A DNA stretch of 64,000 nucleotides from Patella vulgata (taxonomy: Eukaryota > Mollusca > Gastropoda > Patellidae). Location: contig NC_065882.2 of assembly GCF_932274485.2 (NCBI RefSeq), forward strand, positions 17,033,390 through 17,097,389, given 5' to 3'. The notes under the pieces were generated by a model, which was not told the origin of the DNA, did no database searches, and saw only the letters and a list, made by a program, of their open reading frames with translations. Below, in pieces: positions 31,150-43,220 of this stretch (position 1 is the first letter of the stretch; the number at the start of each line of letters is the position of its first letter). Position numbers and translations under genes: made by a program.

Positions 31150-32400
31150 TAAAAAAAGAAATTTAAAAACCTGCAAAAAGAATTCTGAAACACTTCTGTC
31201 CTGGAGAATCTCTTCTCTTGGTTTGCTCATATAACCAGTAGACTTGAGGAGTGAGGACTGACATGGGACCTGTGATCAGTTATTCAAATATCATGAAAAA
31301 ACTTGATTTGAATTGGCGAATTTGTAAAAGAAACTGAAAAATCTGTAAAAGAGAATTCTGAAACACTGCTGTCATAGATAACTTTCCCCTACAAAATAAA
31401 AAGTAACTGGCTTCATCTCAAAATGACAGTAGAAAAAACCTAGATGTAAATTGGTGTATACAGAAATAAGAAACTTAAAACTCTGTTAAAGAGAATCTGA
31501 AACGTGTTTTATCAAACGTGTAAATTTAAGCCTTTTGTTGGTTGTGATGTAGCTGATGAAATTGATTGTTATTCAGGTCCAGATATGCACCATACACCAC
31601 CAATGACACCTGGATTATTCAGTTTTCTTAGCTGACACCCCCCCTCTTGCTTTCACGAAATATTCTGCATCTGCCACTGAATGGTTATCTGCACAATTAC
31701 ACCTTGAACTTCCCAAAGGCCACTGATGACAAAACTAATTTCTCCCAACGTTGGTCCATTTGTTACACATCATCTGATAATCCAGTCATTATCTCTTTGC
31801 AGCCTTTTTTGCTGCAAATGAGCAGGTAAATCTCAATATATAAAGATATCTTGTCCATCACTGAACTAAATGTAATCTGTTGATTTTACAGATAACAAAT
31901 GATCAAATAGAATGAGAAATGTCATGGAATTATTGTGCATTGGCATAAGTTACCTGAATCCAGAGATGGGTCACCTGTCATGCAGTTAAGTTACATTACA
32001 TAGGCTCCACTGCGTTAAGAACCCGATATTACTTTTCTTTTTTTTACAAGTACCAGTAGGTGGTCTAGAAATAGTAAGCATACCCTGTCTCATGCAAGAC
32101 ATCCATCACTATAAACGGCCAAAGTGACCATCACTTAACCAACCATAGAGACTTCTGTGTTAAAATTTGCAAAGATGGATTGTTAATGTTATGTGCTCAT
32201 TCATTAACAATGGAAGTTCAAACTTTCAGTATAGTAATAGGAGTGACATTTTTTCTCCCAGCTTCAGGCAATTACATTTCTGAATCAAACTATTTATGTA
32301 ATATAAAATAAAACTCACCTTGAAAAAGTATATGATTGGGAAAACAAAAGCTTACAAATTACCATGGGTTACTGAAATAGTTTACCTAAGGAAGACTAAG
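31150..32400. other. Intergenic; weak internal repetition only
   Basis: 31165-31520 carries three loose copies of AGAATTCTGAAACACTTCTG-like sequence about 150 bases apart, probably an old tandem duplication. Nothing else recognised before the ECHDC1 start. Confidence 0.4.
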
Positions 32401-32454
32401 ATTAAGAAAGTGTGGTGTGGTTCAGTTAAAAGTCGATCCAAAATTTGGACGAAA

Positions 32455-32472
32455 CATAGAAGATGGCGGCCT
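32455..32472 (+). promoter_or_regulatory. YY1-like element overlapping the ECHDC1 start codon
   Basis: GAAGATGGCGGC surrounds the ATG at 32463. This is the YY1 consensus (AAGATGGCGGC) commonly found just downstream of TATA-less promoters. No TATA box is seen nearby. The binding role is inferred. Confidence 0.45.
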
Positions 32473-35400
32473 ACGTAAAAAGTAAGATAAATTTTATTTC
32501 TTTAGCCGAATTTCAATATCTGCAAAATAAATTGATTTACATTGATAGGTAAGTAACATTAGTACCCAGCCAATTTTAAGAATATAAGCAGTCCATTTTA
32601 TTGAAATATTTGTCAGTAGACCACGAAAAAGTTTATCTTTTATTTATATATGTATTTGTATAATGGGAGGTAACTCTGACACTACTGCGCAACAAAGAAT
32701 TCATCCGGGAACTGAAGAAACGACACGCAATAAAAAGTTGGCAATCTGTTTAATTTAGTGGATTATCATTAAATTTTGCCCGACCATAAGATATGATATG
32801 AAGTGAGGAGAGAGATGATTTTAAATTTCGAGACTAAAATATTTCATTTTATTTTATCAATTCGCTTGCGCGGATATAAGTTACAAGGATTAGCATTAGA
32901 AGGAGAGCGAATGGCCCGCAGAAAGCCGACGAGATTTGTGATCGAAACCACACGTTAGACCATACCCATGATATAAATGTTATCTGATCTTAAACATAAT
33001 AGCTTAATCAGAAGCTGGGCATTCCGCATCCAACCCTTGGATATTACAATTTATTCCGGGATTTGTTTGGTCTTTGGCATAACGTTTTAATTATTTTTAA
33101 AATTTTGATACAAAAGACCACATGAATTATTTGTGATCTATAATATATAAGATATCAAATAAGTTAAAAGATAAGATATTTATTACATAAAACACTCTTT
33201 TCGGGCAGCATGTAAATTATACATTATGGATGAAAAATACATAAAAAGTGGATGAAATGTACATGTATTAAGAGTGCATGTACAAAATATAAACCAAAGT
33301 TTTGAATATGTCATAGTCGCTTGAAATGAAATGAAATAGGGTTTAACGTCCTACTGTTCTGGTCCTACTGGGATAATGAGGACGGGCATACAGTGTGCTA
33401 TGAGGGAAATTTTGTCCGGGCAGCGGCATCGTGGCCTACTCTTATATCGAATTCCAACTGCCAAGTGATCTTTTACGGGCATTTCAAAGTACACTGGGGT
33501 CCTCGATTTTTCGTACCATCCGAAGCCCCTTATCGGGTCCTTCGTTCTGCCCCACTGGTAAGGGGAAACCACGCCGGAAAATCCCGATGAACTTTCTAGG
33601 TCAATGCAGGGAACGAACACGCAACCTCGTAGGCTAGCGAGCCAGCGTCGTACCCATTAGCCACTGTGGCCCCACCCTAGTCGCTTGAACTAAAGCTGAA
33701 AAAGAGATCTTTGAATGATTATTTTTTTTACATAATTTTTCAATAGTCCCAAGAAAATTTGTTAAATACTATTCTAATACAAAAACCATTGATGTAATTA
33801 TTTACAGCTAGCTGTTCATGGGTTCCACGTTTTATATCATACCGTGGATTATCATCTTTAAATTCAAACCTGAGAGATGCAAGAGATTTGTTAATAAAGT
33901 ATAATGGCGGTACCGTAGATTTGGTTAAAGACACCACGACTGGTATAGCTACAATATCACTCAATAATACAGGAAAAAAGAATGCACTTACCGGTAAGTT
34001 TTTCCATAAAGTGAAGCAGTATGATAAATAAATTCTTGACTGTTATAAAATGGGTTCTTTATGAAAATAGATACGTAAATGCGGGCTATTTCACTGAGTC
34101 TAACCGAGTACCGAATCAAACCGGGATACCGCTATGAAAAGTAGACTACCTTGCACATCAATCTGATTAAAACACAGATCCTATTTCGTTTCGTTTTTTA
34201 TAGTTCAAAATTTCGTTTTACTTGTCTTTACTACACTAGGATCTGGAAGAGTTGTTATATTACCGGCGTTTTGGTTGAAGTAAGGGATAAGCCAATGAAA
34301 CAGTCTGTTACGGCGACTTCTTGGCGTACCATGCACGGAACTGTGGGTAAACCACTAGAAACGCCAACGCTGATTGATTAATCAATGTCTGACATCATAG
34401 GGTCCAAAGCCGCTCGTACGACCCCTGACACGACCTTCGCATACAACTTGTCAGATCTTCATGTAGTGTAGGCCATCGAAAGTATAAAAAAACGAAACGA
34501 AATATAGATCTGTATTTTGGTCAGATTGCTTTCACATGGTAGTATATTAATCACAAATTCTTTAATTACACTAAATTTTTTTACCTTTTTTTCTCATAAC
34601 AATTACCAAGAAGCTAAAATACATGAGAAAAAGGGGTATATCATTTTGCGAGGGTGAATTATGCCTCAAATATAAAATCCGATAGACCACCCTATTTTCA
34701 GCAAATTGTGGTTTATATCTTTAAAATTCCGTTCACTGGATTGTCATTATATATTTAATATAGGCGTTATATATATGCAGTCATATGAACCGCTCCTGGT
34801 GTGGGCTAAAGCAATATCTCATAAATATACATTAGTTAGATATATACGGCCGATTGGTAGTTATTGTTCGTCGACGGATTGATTATATGACCACATGGTC
34901 TCTAAACCCGCGTGTATTGTAAATGCGAAATAAAGTAAATCGAATCATTTGATATTATTCTGAAATCTAGAACATTATAATCTTAAAAATAGATCTTTCA
35001 TATACCATATTTTCTTGACACGAATTTAATAATGGGAACCATTTGTTGATATTGTAAATTTTAAAAATACCTTTGTTCTCCTGTGGCTTTTTATCGCGAC
35101 CATAAAGCATATGTGACATGGGAAAAATAAATATATATCTGGAGGTTGTGATATCATAGGGCACCATATTTTGACATCACATTCTATAAACAGATGAGAC
35201 ACTACTAATACTCACGTTTTGTAATAAGATACTGTATTGCAATTTTACTTACTTTCATATGTAGTTCGTTGTAAAAACTATAATGTTCAACGTAGAAGAA
35301 ACACGTCGACCGTTATGAAATAAATAGACTTTTTAACGCAACCGTTGCGACAAATGGTTTGATATGTGCAAATCATATATGAAAATGTAAAAAATAAAAA

Positions 35401-37067
35401 AAAATAAATGAGGTTTAACGTCCTACTTTGTCTGCACCGCCTGGGCTAATGAATACGGGCATACGCCATGCAATGTGAGGGGGGTGGATGGCCGAATGGT
35501 TAGCACGTGCGTGCTGTATCATAAGGCCTGTCATTGAGTCAACTGGCGTGGTTTCGAATCCCCGGTTGTACGTGACAAGTAGTAGGGTCGCCTGTCCAGC
35601 CTCTCCGGGTCCTCCGGTTTCCTCCCACTGCTAAAGACACCTACGCGCAAGCGAATTATTGAAATAAAATTAAACCATATGTTAGTCCCGAAATGACCTA
35701 GTTTGTGTCGAGTGGACGTTAAACCCCATTACTCTCTCTCTCTCTCTCCATGCAATGTGCTATGGGGGAAATTTTGCCCAACTCTCAAGGTTGTTTTACG
35801 TGCACATCAATGTGTACACGGGACCTCGGATTTTCGTCCCAAACGAAAGACTATACGTTGTCCTTTGCCAGGCCATCCATTCTGCACCATTTACAATAGG
35901 GAACCACGCCGGAAAATCTAGATGAACTTTCTCTGCTAACGCAGGGATCGAACACGGGGCCTCCAGGTTAGCGAACCAGCATCTTGCTCACCGAGGGATT
36001 GTTCATTTTAGGTTCATGCAAGAATCCCTAAGATGTATATCTCAGAGATATCACCTCGTTTACTTTTACCCTTTAACGCCCATGTCTTTTGTTTGGGTGT
36101 TCAAATTTTGATACCGAATTGTATATCAAATCGCGGAGTTACCTCCCATTAAAGCTTGTGAACACAATTCTAACTGGATTTAAAGAAAAATGGGAGATTA
36201 TTTAATATTTAACATATTGGAATGCCTTTGATAGCTAGATGCTGGGTGCATAAAGCTAGGGAAGGGAAGCTGGCAAGCCCCGGTCTGTGTGTAATAAATA
36301 TTAAAATTTCCATTTCAATTTCTGGTGGAGAGTGAATGTTATAAGGCGTGTGTGTGTATGGATGAAAAAATACACAGGAAACTACCTATATGTAAATAAA
36401 ATTCCCTTGCCACCACCGTCAGTTGCTAACTGTACAGTGGAAAATTTTCAAACCCGTTATATTCCATCTGCATACTCTAAGTTGTATTCATCTGCAGTCA
36501 AAAAAAGGTATGCCTTAGCAAAAGAAATCTTTATAGTTAATATTGAAGCCGTATATAGATACAGGGCTTTGGTTAATATTATAGCCTGACGTTGGAATCA
36601 TCTTTTGTCAGTGTGCGTAGTTGTAGTTAAATGTTCAGTTTACGCGGTTACTAACATAATTATTTCTTAACCTCAGAATGAAATTTAGGTCCATCATCTA
36701 CCCCAAATGGTCCCTGGACCGAACCTTAATTTCTCCAAGTAAAAGTTTCACCAATACCCAATTAACTAGAAATCAGTTTATCTGGAAAAACACCAGAGAC
36801 CCGGTATGTTGTGACGTTAGGATTTCAATTCAGTCGTATTATCTTATGCAGGTAATATCTGAAGCAGCATACTTCAGCTTTAGAAAATGTTTAATAGCAT
36901 AACATTAGGAGCACCCCTCCCCTTTTTTGGAGGGTTGGGTGGCCGAATGCTCATGTCTGTCAGTGAGTTATGTTGCTTGGATTCAGTTCCTCGCTTGTAC
37001 GTGATAAGTTGTATGGTTGCTTGTGGGTTTTCTCCGGGTCCTCCCGCTGCCAAACACCCCTCCCCAA

Positions 37068-37111
<44 letters not shown>

Positions 37112-40100
37112 GAACTTTTGAGATAAATCCTTAGTATTTATTACACAGGGGTGTGGTGTGTTCACCAACACTCCGTCCGAGATATTGAGAAAGTAAAATG
37201 TATTATTTTTAGGTGGAAAGGAAACGCATTTACAACCATTTCTTACTCAAATCCATTTTGACAGGATACATTTAATACAAAACATACATCTGCCATTACG
37301 TAACCTTTTATTTAAACACAAACAGTGAACTGATCATCTGTAATTTAAACAATTTAATAAAATATATCTATAACATGTTCTCCCCTTGTAAATGTCAGGG
37401 GGTTCTAATGTCTTAAATATGATCGCCCTGTTTTATTTAAAATATACATGATGTTTTTTCCACGTGGAATTTTCAATTGTAGATTGTAAACAAGACATGC
37501 TAGGTCTAATAATGTTATATCAACAGTTTTTCAATGAAATATGTGAACCATATACCCCAGATGATGCCCTGTTATTTACCATTCAACATATGAAATATAT
37601 AAGTATAATTTGACCGATATTGGTTTAATCTATATACATAAAACCTTTGTCCTCAAGTATGTGTGTGGCAGAAGATACCCAGGGGCAAAATATTTCAAAG
37701 ACTTTATTGATATAAGCTGAGTTAAATGTTTCATGAAACAAAATGGCGAGTTTCTCACAAACTTCAGAGAAGGGCAGAGAGCAAATCTTCTTTGTTCTCA
37801 CGTTGTCAAATGTATTGGGAACCAGTTGAAACTACTGATCGTCATTTGCATTTTTCGGACAAATGCTAATTTATCACGGCTGAATCAGAGCTAAAATAAA
37901 TTCAAATTGATTAAAGTCTAAGTGCGTCATTTGCTTTTTTCGGAAAATATCCAGTTTTTAATCCACGCTAAAATACATGTATACCCAAAGTTCTTTAACA
38001 TTTAATTAAACATACACTATGCAAGAGCTAAATCTGCCTATTGTAGTTCTTTCTTTAGGCCTAAAATGTTATCTAAATTATTAATTAGACATTAATTAAC
38101 TTTTCCAGGCCATAATCAACTCTCGATGGCATCGGATTTCTCCGATATTAAACAGTTTAGCCATATTTTGATTTAAGCTAAAAATGGAGAAGCGAGACTT
38201 AGCTTCGAACAACCAGTACGGTGGTTGAAATTATTGCACAAGTCTTGTCAAACCTTCAAAGGCTAATATCTTCCCTCGCAATAGAGTAATTAGGATGAAA
38301 TTTTCAATATTTTCATTTTACATTATCTTACAGAATGTATCTTTAAGAAAACAAAATCAAAATGTCAACTGTGGATAATCTTGGATTCTATCGAATTAGC
38401 CAATCTAATTAAAATATAGATCTATATTTCGTTTCGTTTTTTATATTTTCGGTGGCCTACACTACATGTAGTTGCAAAGACAAGTAAAATCGAAATTTTG
38501 AAGTATAAAAACGAAACGAAATTGGATCCGTGTTTTAATCAGATTGTCGAATTAGCGTAACTTTGTTAAATACTGAACGGAATCGAACCATTTTTGGATA
38601 GATATGCCCTATAGAGATTCAACTTTCACAATATTGTAGTTTGCGAGAGATTCCCCAATCCCCCAGAGACTTTAACAATAACAGTGGCTCGAATTCAATA
38701 CGCCTGTCGCTGAGTCTGCTTTTTTTTTTTATCTATGTGAAGAAGTTGCGTATCTAATGTTAAAATAATATTGATGAATTTATTTGTGGAGCAGCTACGT
38801 GTAAAAACTTTCAAATCTGGGTACAAGCACTGCAATTGGGTGTCCATATCGGGTCATTTATAAGCCACTTGAATTTTTGAAATAGTCGTCATTTTCCAAA
38901 ATGGCTGCAATTTTCCGGCTTCGTTTCCCCTTGTTAGTTATACAGGACGTGCACGTAAAAGAACCCTTGACAGTTGGAATTCGATATAAAAGTAGGCCGT
39001 AGCGACGCTGTCCGGGCAAAATGGCGCTCATAACACATTGCATGACGTATGCCCGTCTTCATTAGTCCAATCGGTGCAGAAAAGTAGGGCGCTAAAACCT
39101 ATTTCAATTCAGATCGAAAGGACTTTTATAAGCCCACATTTTCTCCTGGACGTATTATGTTCTTGCCCGTCCATGTTGGTTTTTTTATGTTATGAAGTTA
39201 TGCACTAATGGTCTTTTTTCAATATATAAGTCAGCTGCATTGTTGACAACCTTTCATGTAAATTATTTTAGTTATCAGTCAACAGAAACATGTGTTTTCT
39301 CTTTAGGAAGGAATGGAGTAAGGGTAAACCTCCCTTAACACCGTCCATACACTTCAACATGAAATAAAACTAGCTTGATTTCACACATTTCCAATCCCCA
39401 CACGAGCTGTGGTATGAATGGTAGTTATGTTGTTTTAAGGATGGACGCATGTGCTGAAGAAAAACAGTAAGTGGTCACACCTCGAATACCGGGGGTAAGA
39501 ATATCTCTGTGATTGCTATTACGAGCGAGGTGTGGGCAAGATTACACAAATTACCCGAAATTTGGGAATTGTCAATGACGAAACGAACGATTATTAATAT
39601 CACACGTGTTACAAAGTGCCCTGCTGTGTCGGTGTCTGATTTCCGGCGGTCAGCGGTAAATTGGACCCAAGTTGAGTCCAACAGACTCGCCGCATATTAA
39701 AGAGTCTACTTGCGGAATACCAACCCAAATTCTAAAACCTAACCCATTTTAGAATACTCGTCTAGGGTCCAATTTACCTTTTACCCTTTTAAAATTAGTT
39801 AGGGTTGGTATTCCTCAAGTAGACTTATTAATATGCGGCGGCCATGATTGCCATATCTTTAAACACCTGGGACCTGTTTCACGAAATTTCAACTTCGATA
39901 AAATTCAAATTTTAGTTATTTGTTTGGATAATATTAGATTGATTTTAGTGCTTAGCCAATCAATATTGAAGTTTCTATTAAAATTTGGATTTTATCTTTA
40001 GTTAAGATTTCGAGAAACAGGGCCCAGCCCTATTGAAATCCAGTTTGTTTATATATAAAAACAGCAGGTTTAAGGGTTTACTAATATACGCCCGCGGACA

Positions 40101-42334
40101 GTGTCTTTATAAGGTTGGAATCCCGATATGGGATCTAGTCTATAGAACGAACACATAAGGAAAAGGGCAACAACACAGTGTCCTGTCGTTTTGTAATAGC
40201 GATTTTGTAGACATCCCAAACTAACCCCCAATTCGGTAAAAATAGCTTTTTCTTTGTCTGGGCCGGCGCCCCCTCGAAATCTTAAAGATACATTATGGGA
40301 GATTGGATAAAGAGCTGGAAGTTCTCACAATAAACTAGATAATGTAAAGGGAGTTTTTTGAAAATTTCAGTCAAATTAATCCACTCTGAATCGAGATTTT
40401 AGCGATTGAATTTTCGGCCTAGCCTCGATCATCATTACTAAAGTCGGTACTATAAAAAACATAGTCTCGATTATCTATTTCATTATTAAATTAAGAATGA
40501 AAGTGGAGCAGCAAATGGAATCCTAATCCAGTAAACACTGCGGGCTAGCGTTGACATCGAGAGTTGATTACGGTCTGGATACGTTAATTAATGTCTAATT
40601 AATAATTTAGATAACATTTCAGGCCTAAAGAAAGACCTGCAATAGGCAGATTTAGGCATAATGTATGTTTAACTAAAAATAAAATCCATATTTTAGTAGA
40701 TACTTCAATCTTGATTGGCTAAGCACTTAAATCAATCTAATATTATCCAATCAAATTACTAAAATTTGGATTTTATCTTAGTTGTAACTTCGTGTTGAAC
40801 TCATTCAAGAAGCGGCGAAGCTTGGTTTTGATGTATAGTCTACAATGCCCACCAGGAATACATGTCAAGGCGAAATTTTAAACAAAAACCAGGAACGAAA
40901 CATCAGCTGGACATCAGGTGTTTGGTCAAGAAATATAAAATATGATACTTGATCTGGCCTTGATGTATTTTTGATATACTACACACATTTCCTCATATTG
41001 TTTTCATTAGATGGTGGATATAACTTATCTTTAAGGTGCAAAAGAATATCTTATTTCTCACCTTATACTTTTTGAGTACAGAAATGAAAAGAACTTTGGC
41101 TTAACGTCCTACTTTTCTGCACCAATCGAAATAATGAAGACGGCACTACTCCATGCAACGGCGCCATGGCTTACGCTTATTTCGAATTCCAACTGTCAAT
41201 GGTTATTTTATGTTCATGCCAACGTGTACACGGGACCTCGAGTTTCCGTCCCATCCGAACGACTAGACGTTGTTCCTTGCCAGGCCGCCCGCCCTGCATC
41301 ACTTTCAAGGAGCAACCACGCCGGAAAATTCCGAGGAACTTTCTCGGCCACCATTAACTTTTGATGTCAAACCTACTTGATTTAAAGGGGCATTATGTAA
41401 GATTAGATAAAGAGCTGGCTATAATAGTTAAAAGATAGATAATGAAAAGGGAATATGTTAAAAATTTCAGCCAAATTACTTCATTCGATTGAGCCGAGTT
41501 ATCGTCGTTAGAAGAACAATGTAGCCTCGATTGTCATTGCTACCGTTGTTAAGATAATAAACAAAGCCTCGATTATCCGCACGAAATGAGGAATTTTAAA
41601 TGTCGGACTTTCATATTACCAATACTATAATATTTTATCTTTTTTTTTCAAATTCAGGTAAGATGATGGTGGAACTAGCCGACAACATTACTGAATTAGA
41701 AACATGGAGTGATGGAAAGGGTTTAATACTTACCGGCGCAGAGGGAAGTTTTTGCTCCGGGGGAGATTTGGATTTCGTCAAGAAAGTATTGACTCCGGAA
41801 CTTGGATTCCAAATGTCTTGTTTTATGCACGATACCTTGTCTCGACTGCATCAACTACCGTTGATTAGTGTAGCATTGGTTCAAGGCGGGGCTTTTGGAG
41901 GGGGTGCAGAGCTGACCACCGCGTGTGATTTTCGTACCATGACCGAATCCGCCCGAATTGGTTTCGTAAACATCAAAATGGGTGTTATAACGGGTTTCAG
42001 TGGTGGAACCCGACTTACTAGAATTCTTGGACAACGTAAAGCTTTAGATATATTGTGTTCAGGTAGAAGTCTTGATTGTAATGATGCCAAAACAATCGGA
42101 TTAGCAGATTTGGTAATTCCAAATACGGATTCTCTAGACAATACAAAGTCGTGGTTGATCAAAAACTATTGTTCTTGGGACACCGAAATGATTCGCCGTG
42201 TTAAACAGGTTACCCTAGCCGCTGCTGAAATGGACATCGAGGCTTCTTTAGCTCAAGAAAGAATTTTATTTTCAGAGCTTTGGGGTGGACCAGCCCAGAA
42301 AGCTGCCGTCAGTAAAAACTTAAAACATAACTGA
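32463..42334 (+). CDS. ECHDC1: Ethylmalonyl-CoA decarboxylase (ECHDC1), crotonase superfamily
   Basis: Seen: exons 32463-32481 (only 19 coding bases), 33808-33993 and 41658-42334 join in frame (phase 1 twice, GT-AG) to 293 residues, near the usual ~300. After MAAYVK comes a leader, then GGTVDLVKD, ISLNNTGKKNALTG, and in the last exon FCSGGDLDF (residues ~101-107) and QGGAFGGGAELTTACDFR (~144-161), the two oxyanion-hole loops of crotonases. The end SELWGGPAQKAAVSK matches the family's ..VWGGPAN. Known: a metabolite-proofreading enzyme decarboxylating ethylmalonyl-CoA made by side activity of acetyl-CoA carboxylase; cytosolic in mammals. The second intron is 7.7 kb and full of SINEs and MITEs. 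The tiny first exon is supported by phase and by the ATGGCGGC start context, not by homology. Confidence 0.9.
33324..33676 (-). mobile_element. SINE-A, full-length copy in ECHDC1 intron 1
   Basis: Minus orientation from the tail (GAAATGAAATGAAATAGGG, TTTAACGTCCTACTG) through ATATCGAATTCCAACTGCC and GGGGAAACCACGCCGG to the head (GCTAGCGAGCCAGCGTCG, CCCATTAGCCACTGTGGCCC). The 89-residue frame here is only SINE translation. Confidence 0.88.
34159..34528. mobile_element. Family F foldback MITE, 370 bp, 9-bp target duplication
   Basis: Inverted ends CAATCTGATTAAAACACAGA / ...TTTGGTCAGATTG. The flanks carry CTTGCACAT (34150-34158) and CTTTCACAT (34529-34537), 8 of 9 identical. Non-coding; lies in ECHDC1 intron 2. 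Confidence 0.85.
35405..35995 (-). mobile_element. SINE-A interrupted by a SINE-V insertion
   Basis: The minus-orientation SINE-A is split at CATGCAATGTG. The left part (GAGGTTTAACGTCCTAC to 35477) and right part (35749 onward: CTATGGGGGAAATTTTGCCC through AGGGAACCACGCCGG to CCTCCAGGTTAGCG) belong together. Confidence 0.9.
35478..35748 (+). mobile_element. SINE-V, full-length, with 11-bp target duplication
   Basis: Head GGTGGATGGCCGAATGGTTA (A box), B box GTGGTTTCGAATCCCC, V core CTCCGGGTCCTCCGGTTTCC, then CTACGCGCAAGCGAATTATT, GTTAGTCCCGAAATGACC, GTGGACGTTAAACCCCATTA and a (CT)n tail. Flanked by CATGCAATGTG on both sides (35467-35477, 35749-35759). Confidence 0.95.
36926..37107 (+). mobile_element. 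SINE-V, internally deleted copy
   Basis: GGGTTGGGTGGCCGAATGCT, CTTGTACGTGATAAGTTG, GTGGGTTTTCTCCGGGTCCT, then directly into a (CT)n tail of about 40 bases. Confidence 0.75.
38006..38346. mobile_element. TTAA-flanked MITE (family T), copy 3
   Basis: TTAAACATACACTATGCAAG ... CAGAATGTATCTTTAA. The interior is almost identical to copy 2, including CAACCAGTACGGTGG and CAAACCTTCAAAGGCTAATA. Lies in ECHDC1 intron 2. Confidence 0.85.
38401..38546. mobile_element. Family F short MITE, 146 bp, perfect 10-bp target duplication
   Basis: CAATCTAATTAAAATATAGA ... TTTAATCAGATTG, little more than two inverted ends. TCGAATTAGC lies on both sides (38391-38400 and 38547-38556). Confidence 0.92.
38925..39112 (+). 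mobile_element. SINE-A, internally deleted
   Basis: TTCGTTTCCCCTTGTTAG jumps to GTGCACGTAAAAGAACCC, then TTGGAATTCGATATAAAAG, GCCCGTCTTCATTAGTCC and AAAAGTAGGGCGCTAAAACC. Confidence 0.8.
39689..39841. repeat. 150-bp imperfect hairpin
   Basis: CGCCGCATATTAAAGAGTCT at the left is the reverse complement, with few mismatches, of AGACTTATTAATATGCGGCG at the right; GGAATACCAACCC / GGGTTGGTATTCC extends the stem to about 39 bp. The loop carries TTAG-rich sequence. Possibly a solo MITE. Confidence 0.75.
39868..40027. mobile_element. GGGCCC-ended foldback MITE (family G), copy 2
   Basis: GGGACCTGTTTCACGAAATT ... AGATTTCGAGAAACAGGGCC; interior TTTGGATAATATTAGATTGA and TAGTGCTTAGCCAATCAATA as in copy 1. 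Confidence 0.75.
40282..40672. mobile_element. TTAA-flanked MITE (family T), copy 4, inverted
   Basis: TTAAAGATACATTATGGGAG ... CATAATGTATGTTTAA, the opposite orientation to copies 1-3. It includes GACCTGCAATAGGCAG and GAGAGTTGATTACGGTCTGG. Confidence 0.8.
40673..40795. mobile_element. GGGCCC-family foldback (family G), fragment
   Basis: Interior ATAAAATCCATATTTTAGTA, ATTGGCTAAGCACTTAAATC, AATCTAATATTATCCAATCA matches copies at 12661 and 39868. The terminal GGGCCC ends are missing. It begins directly at the TTAA of the neighbouring MITE. Confidence 0.7.
41090..41352 (-). mobile_element. SINE-A copy, head missing
   Basis: Minus orientation: TTAACGTCCTACTTTTCTGC, TTTCGAATTCCAACTGTC, GTCCCATCCGAACGACTAGA, CAACCACGCCGGAAAATTCC, GAGGAACTTTCTCGGCCA. 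Confidence 0.85.
41382..41575. mobile_element. TTAA MITE (family T), truncated copy 5
   Basis: Left end TTAAAGGGGCATTATGTAAG, then AAAGAGCTGGCTATAATAG. The right end is absent. It ends about 80 bases before the last ECHDC1 exon. Confidence 0.6.
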
Positions 42335-42379
42335 CAAAAAAAAAGTTTAGTTGCAAAGTCAAAGTGATATAGACTGATC

Positions 42380-42385
42380 AATAAA
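42380..42385 (+). other. Polyadenylation signal of ECHDC1
   Basis: AATAAA 45 bases after the ECHDC1 stop codon. Confidence 0.7.
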
Positions 42386-42559
42386 TTATTGTAAATAATA
42401 ATAATAATAATTTTAATACGCCCACATGTGCAGTATTTATATTGTTACAAATATATTATTGCATTTCTTATGTAACTGTGCAAATATTATAGTATGATAT
42501 GATATTAGAATCGTTGCTTCAAATGTATGTGTTATATGAATGGGCTTGACAAAAATGAA

Positions 42560-42690
42560 ATGGGTTTTTTAAAAACGTAAAACTTTTCTGCACCAACTAG
42601 ACTACGGTGGGCTGTAAGGGAAATTTTGCACGGACAGCGGCCCTACGGCCTACTCTTATTTCGAATTTCAACTTTTACCTACATGCCAAT
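42560..42690 (-). mobile_element. SINE-A fragment
   Basis: GTAAAACTTTTCTGCACCAA, AAGGGAAATTTTGCACGGAC, GCCCTACGGCCTACTC, ATTTCGAATTTCAAC; truncated at both ends. Confidence 0.7.
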
Positions 42691-42871
42691 GTGGACACAA
42701 CAACTGAAACAAAACGAAACGAAGCAAAATACCTAATTTTCATCAGACTGTTGTTTTTGGAAAATGCAACTCTTATTTTGAGAGGTCTGGGTTGTAAAAA
42801 GTCTTAAATAAAAATAAAACGAAACAAAATTGTTATTTAATCTTATTTAGATTGTTGAAACCATGGAATTC

Positions 42872-43220
42872 TTAAATTGGCAGATTAAAAAGGCAATTTG
42901 CTGAAAATTTCATTCAAATTGATCCAAAATGAAACGAGTACTAAGCGGTTGAAATTTCCGGCTAGCCTTGATCATCATTACTGAAGTCAGTACGATAAAC
43001 AACATAGTCTCGATTATCCATTTAATCGTTAAATCGTGAAGGAAAGTTATGCAGTAAATCGGCTCATAATCCATTAAAGATCGCAGGCTAGCGATGCCAT
43101 CTAGAGTTGATTATGGTCTGGTTAGGTCAATTAATGTCTAATTAATAATTTAGATAACATTTCAGGTCTAAAGAAAGACCTGCAATAGACAGATTTAGCT
43201 CTTGCATAATGTATGTTTAA
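42872..43220. mobile_element. TTAA MITE (family T), copy 6, inverted
   Basis: Right end CTCTTGCATAATGTATGTTT followed by AA; interior AGACCTGCAATAGACAG, GAGTTGATTATGGTCTGG and TAGCCTTGATCATCATTAC. The left terminus is shortened. Confidence 0.7.

Noticed and set aside
33351-33637. Frames of 65-89 codons
   Set aside because: Translation of a full-length SINE-A, on both strands.
36332-36589. 85-codon frame starting MNVIRRVCVWMKK
   Set aside because: Some protein-like composition, but no recognisable motif, no supporting exon, and it lies in ECHDC1 intron 2.
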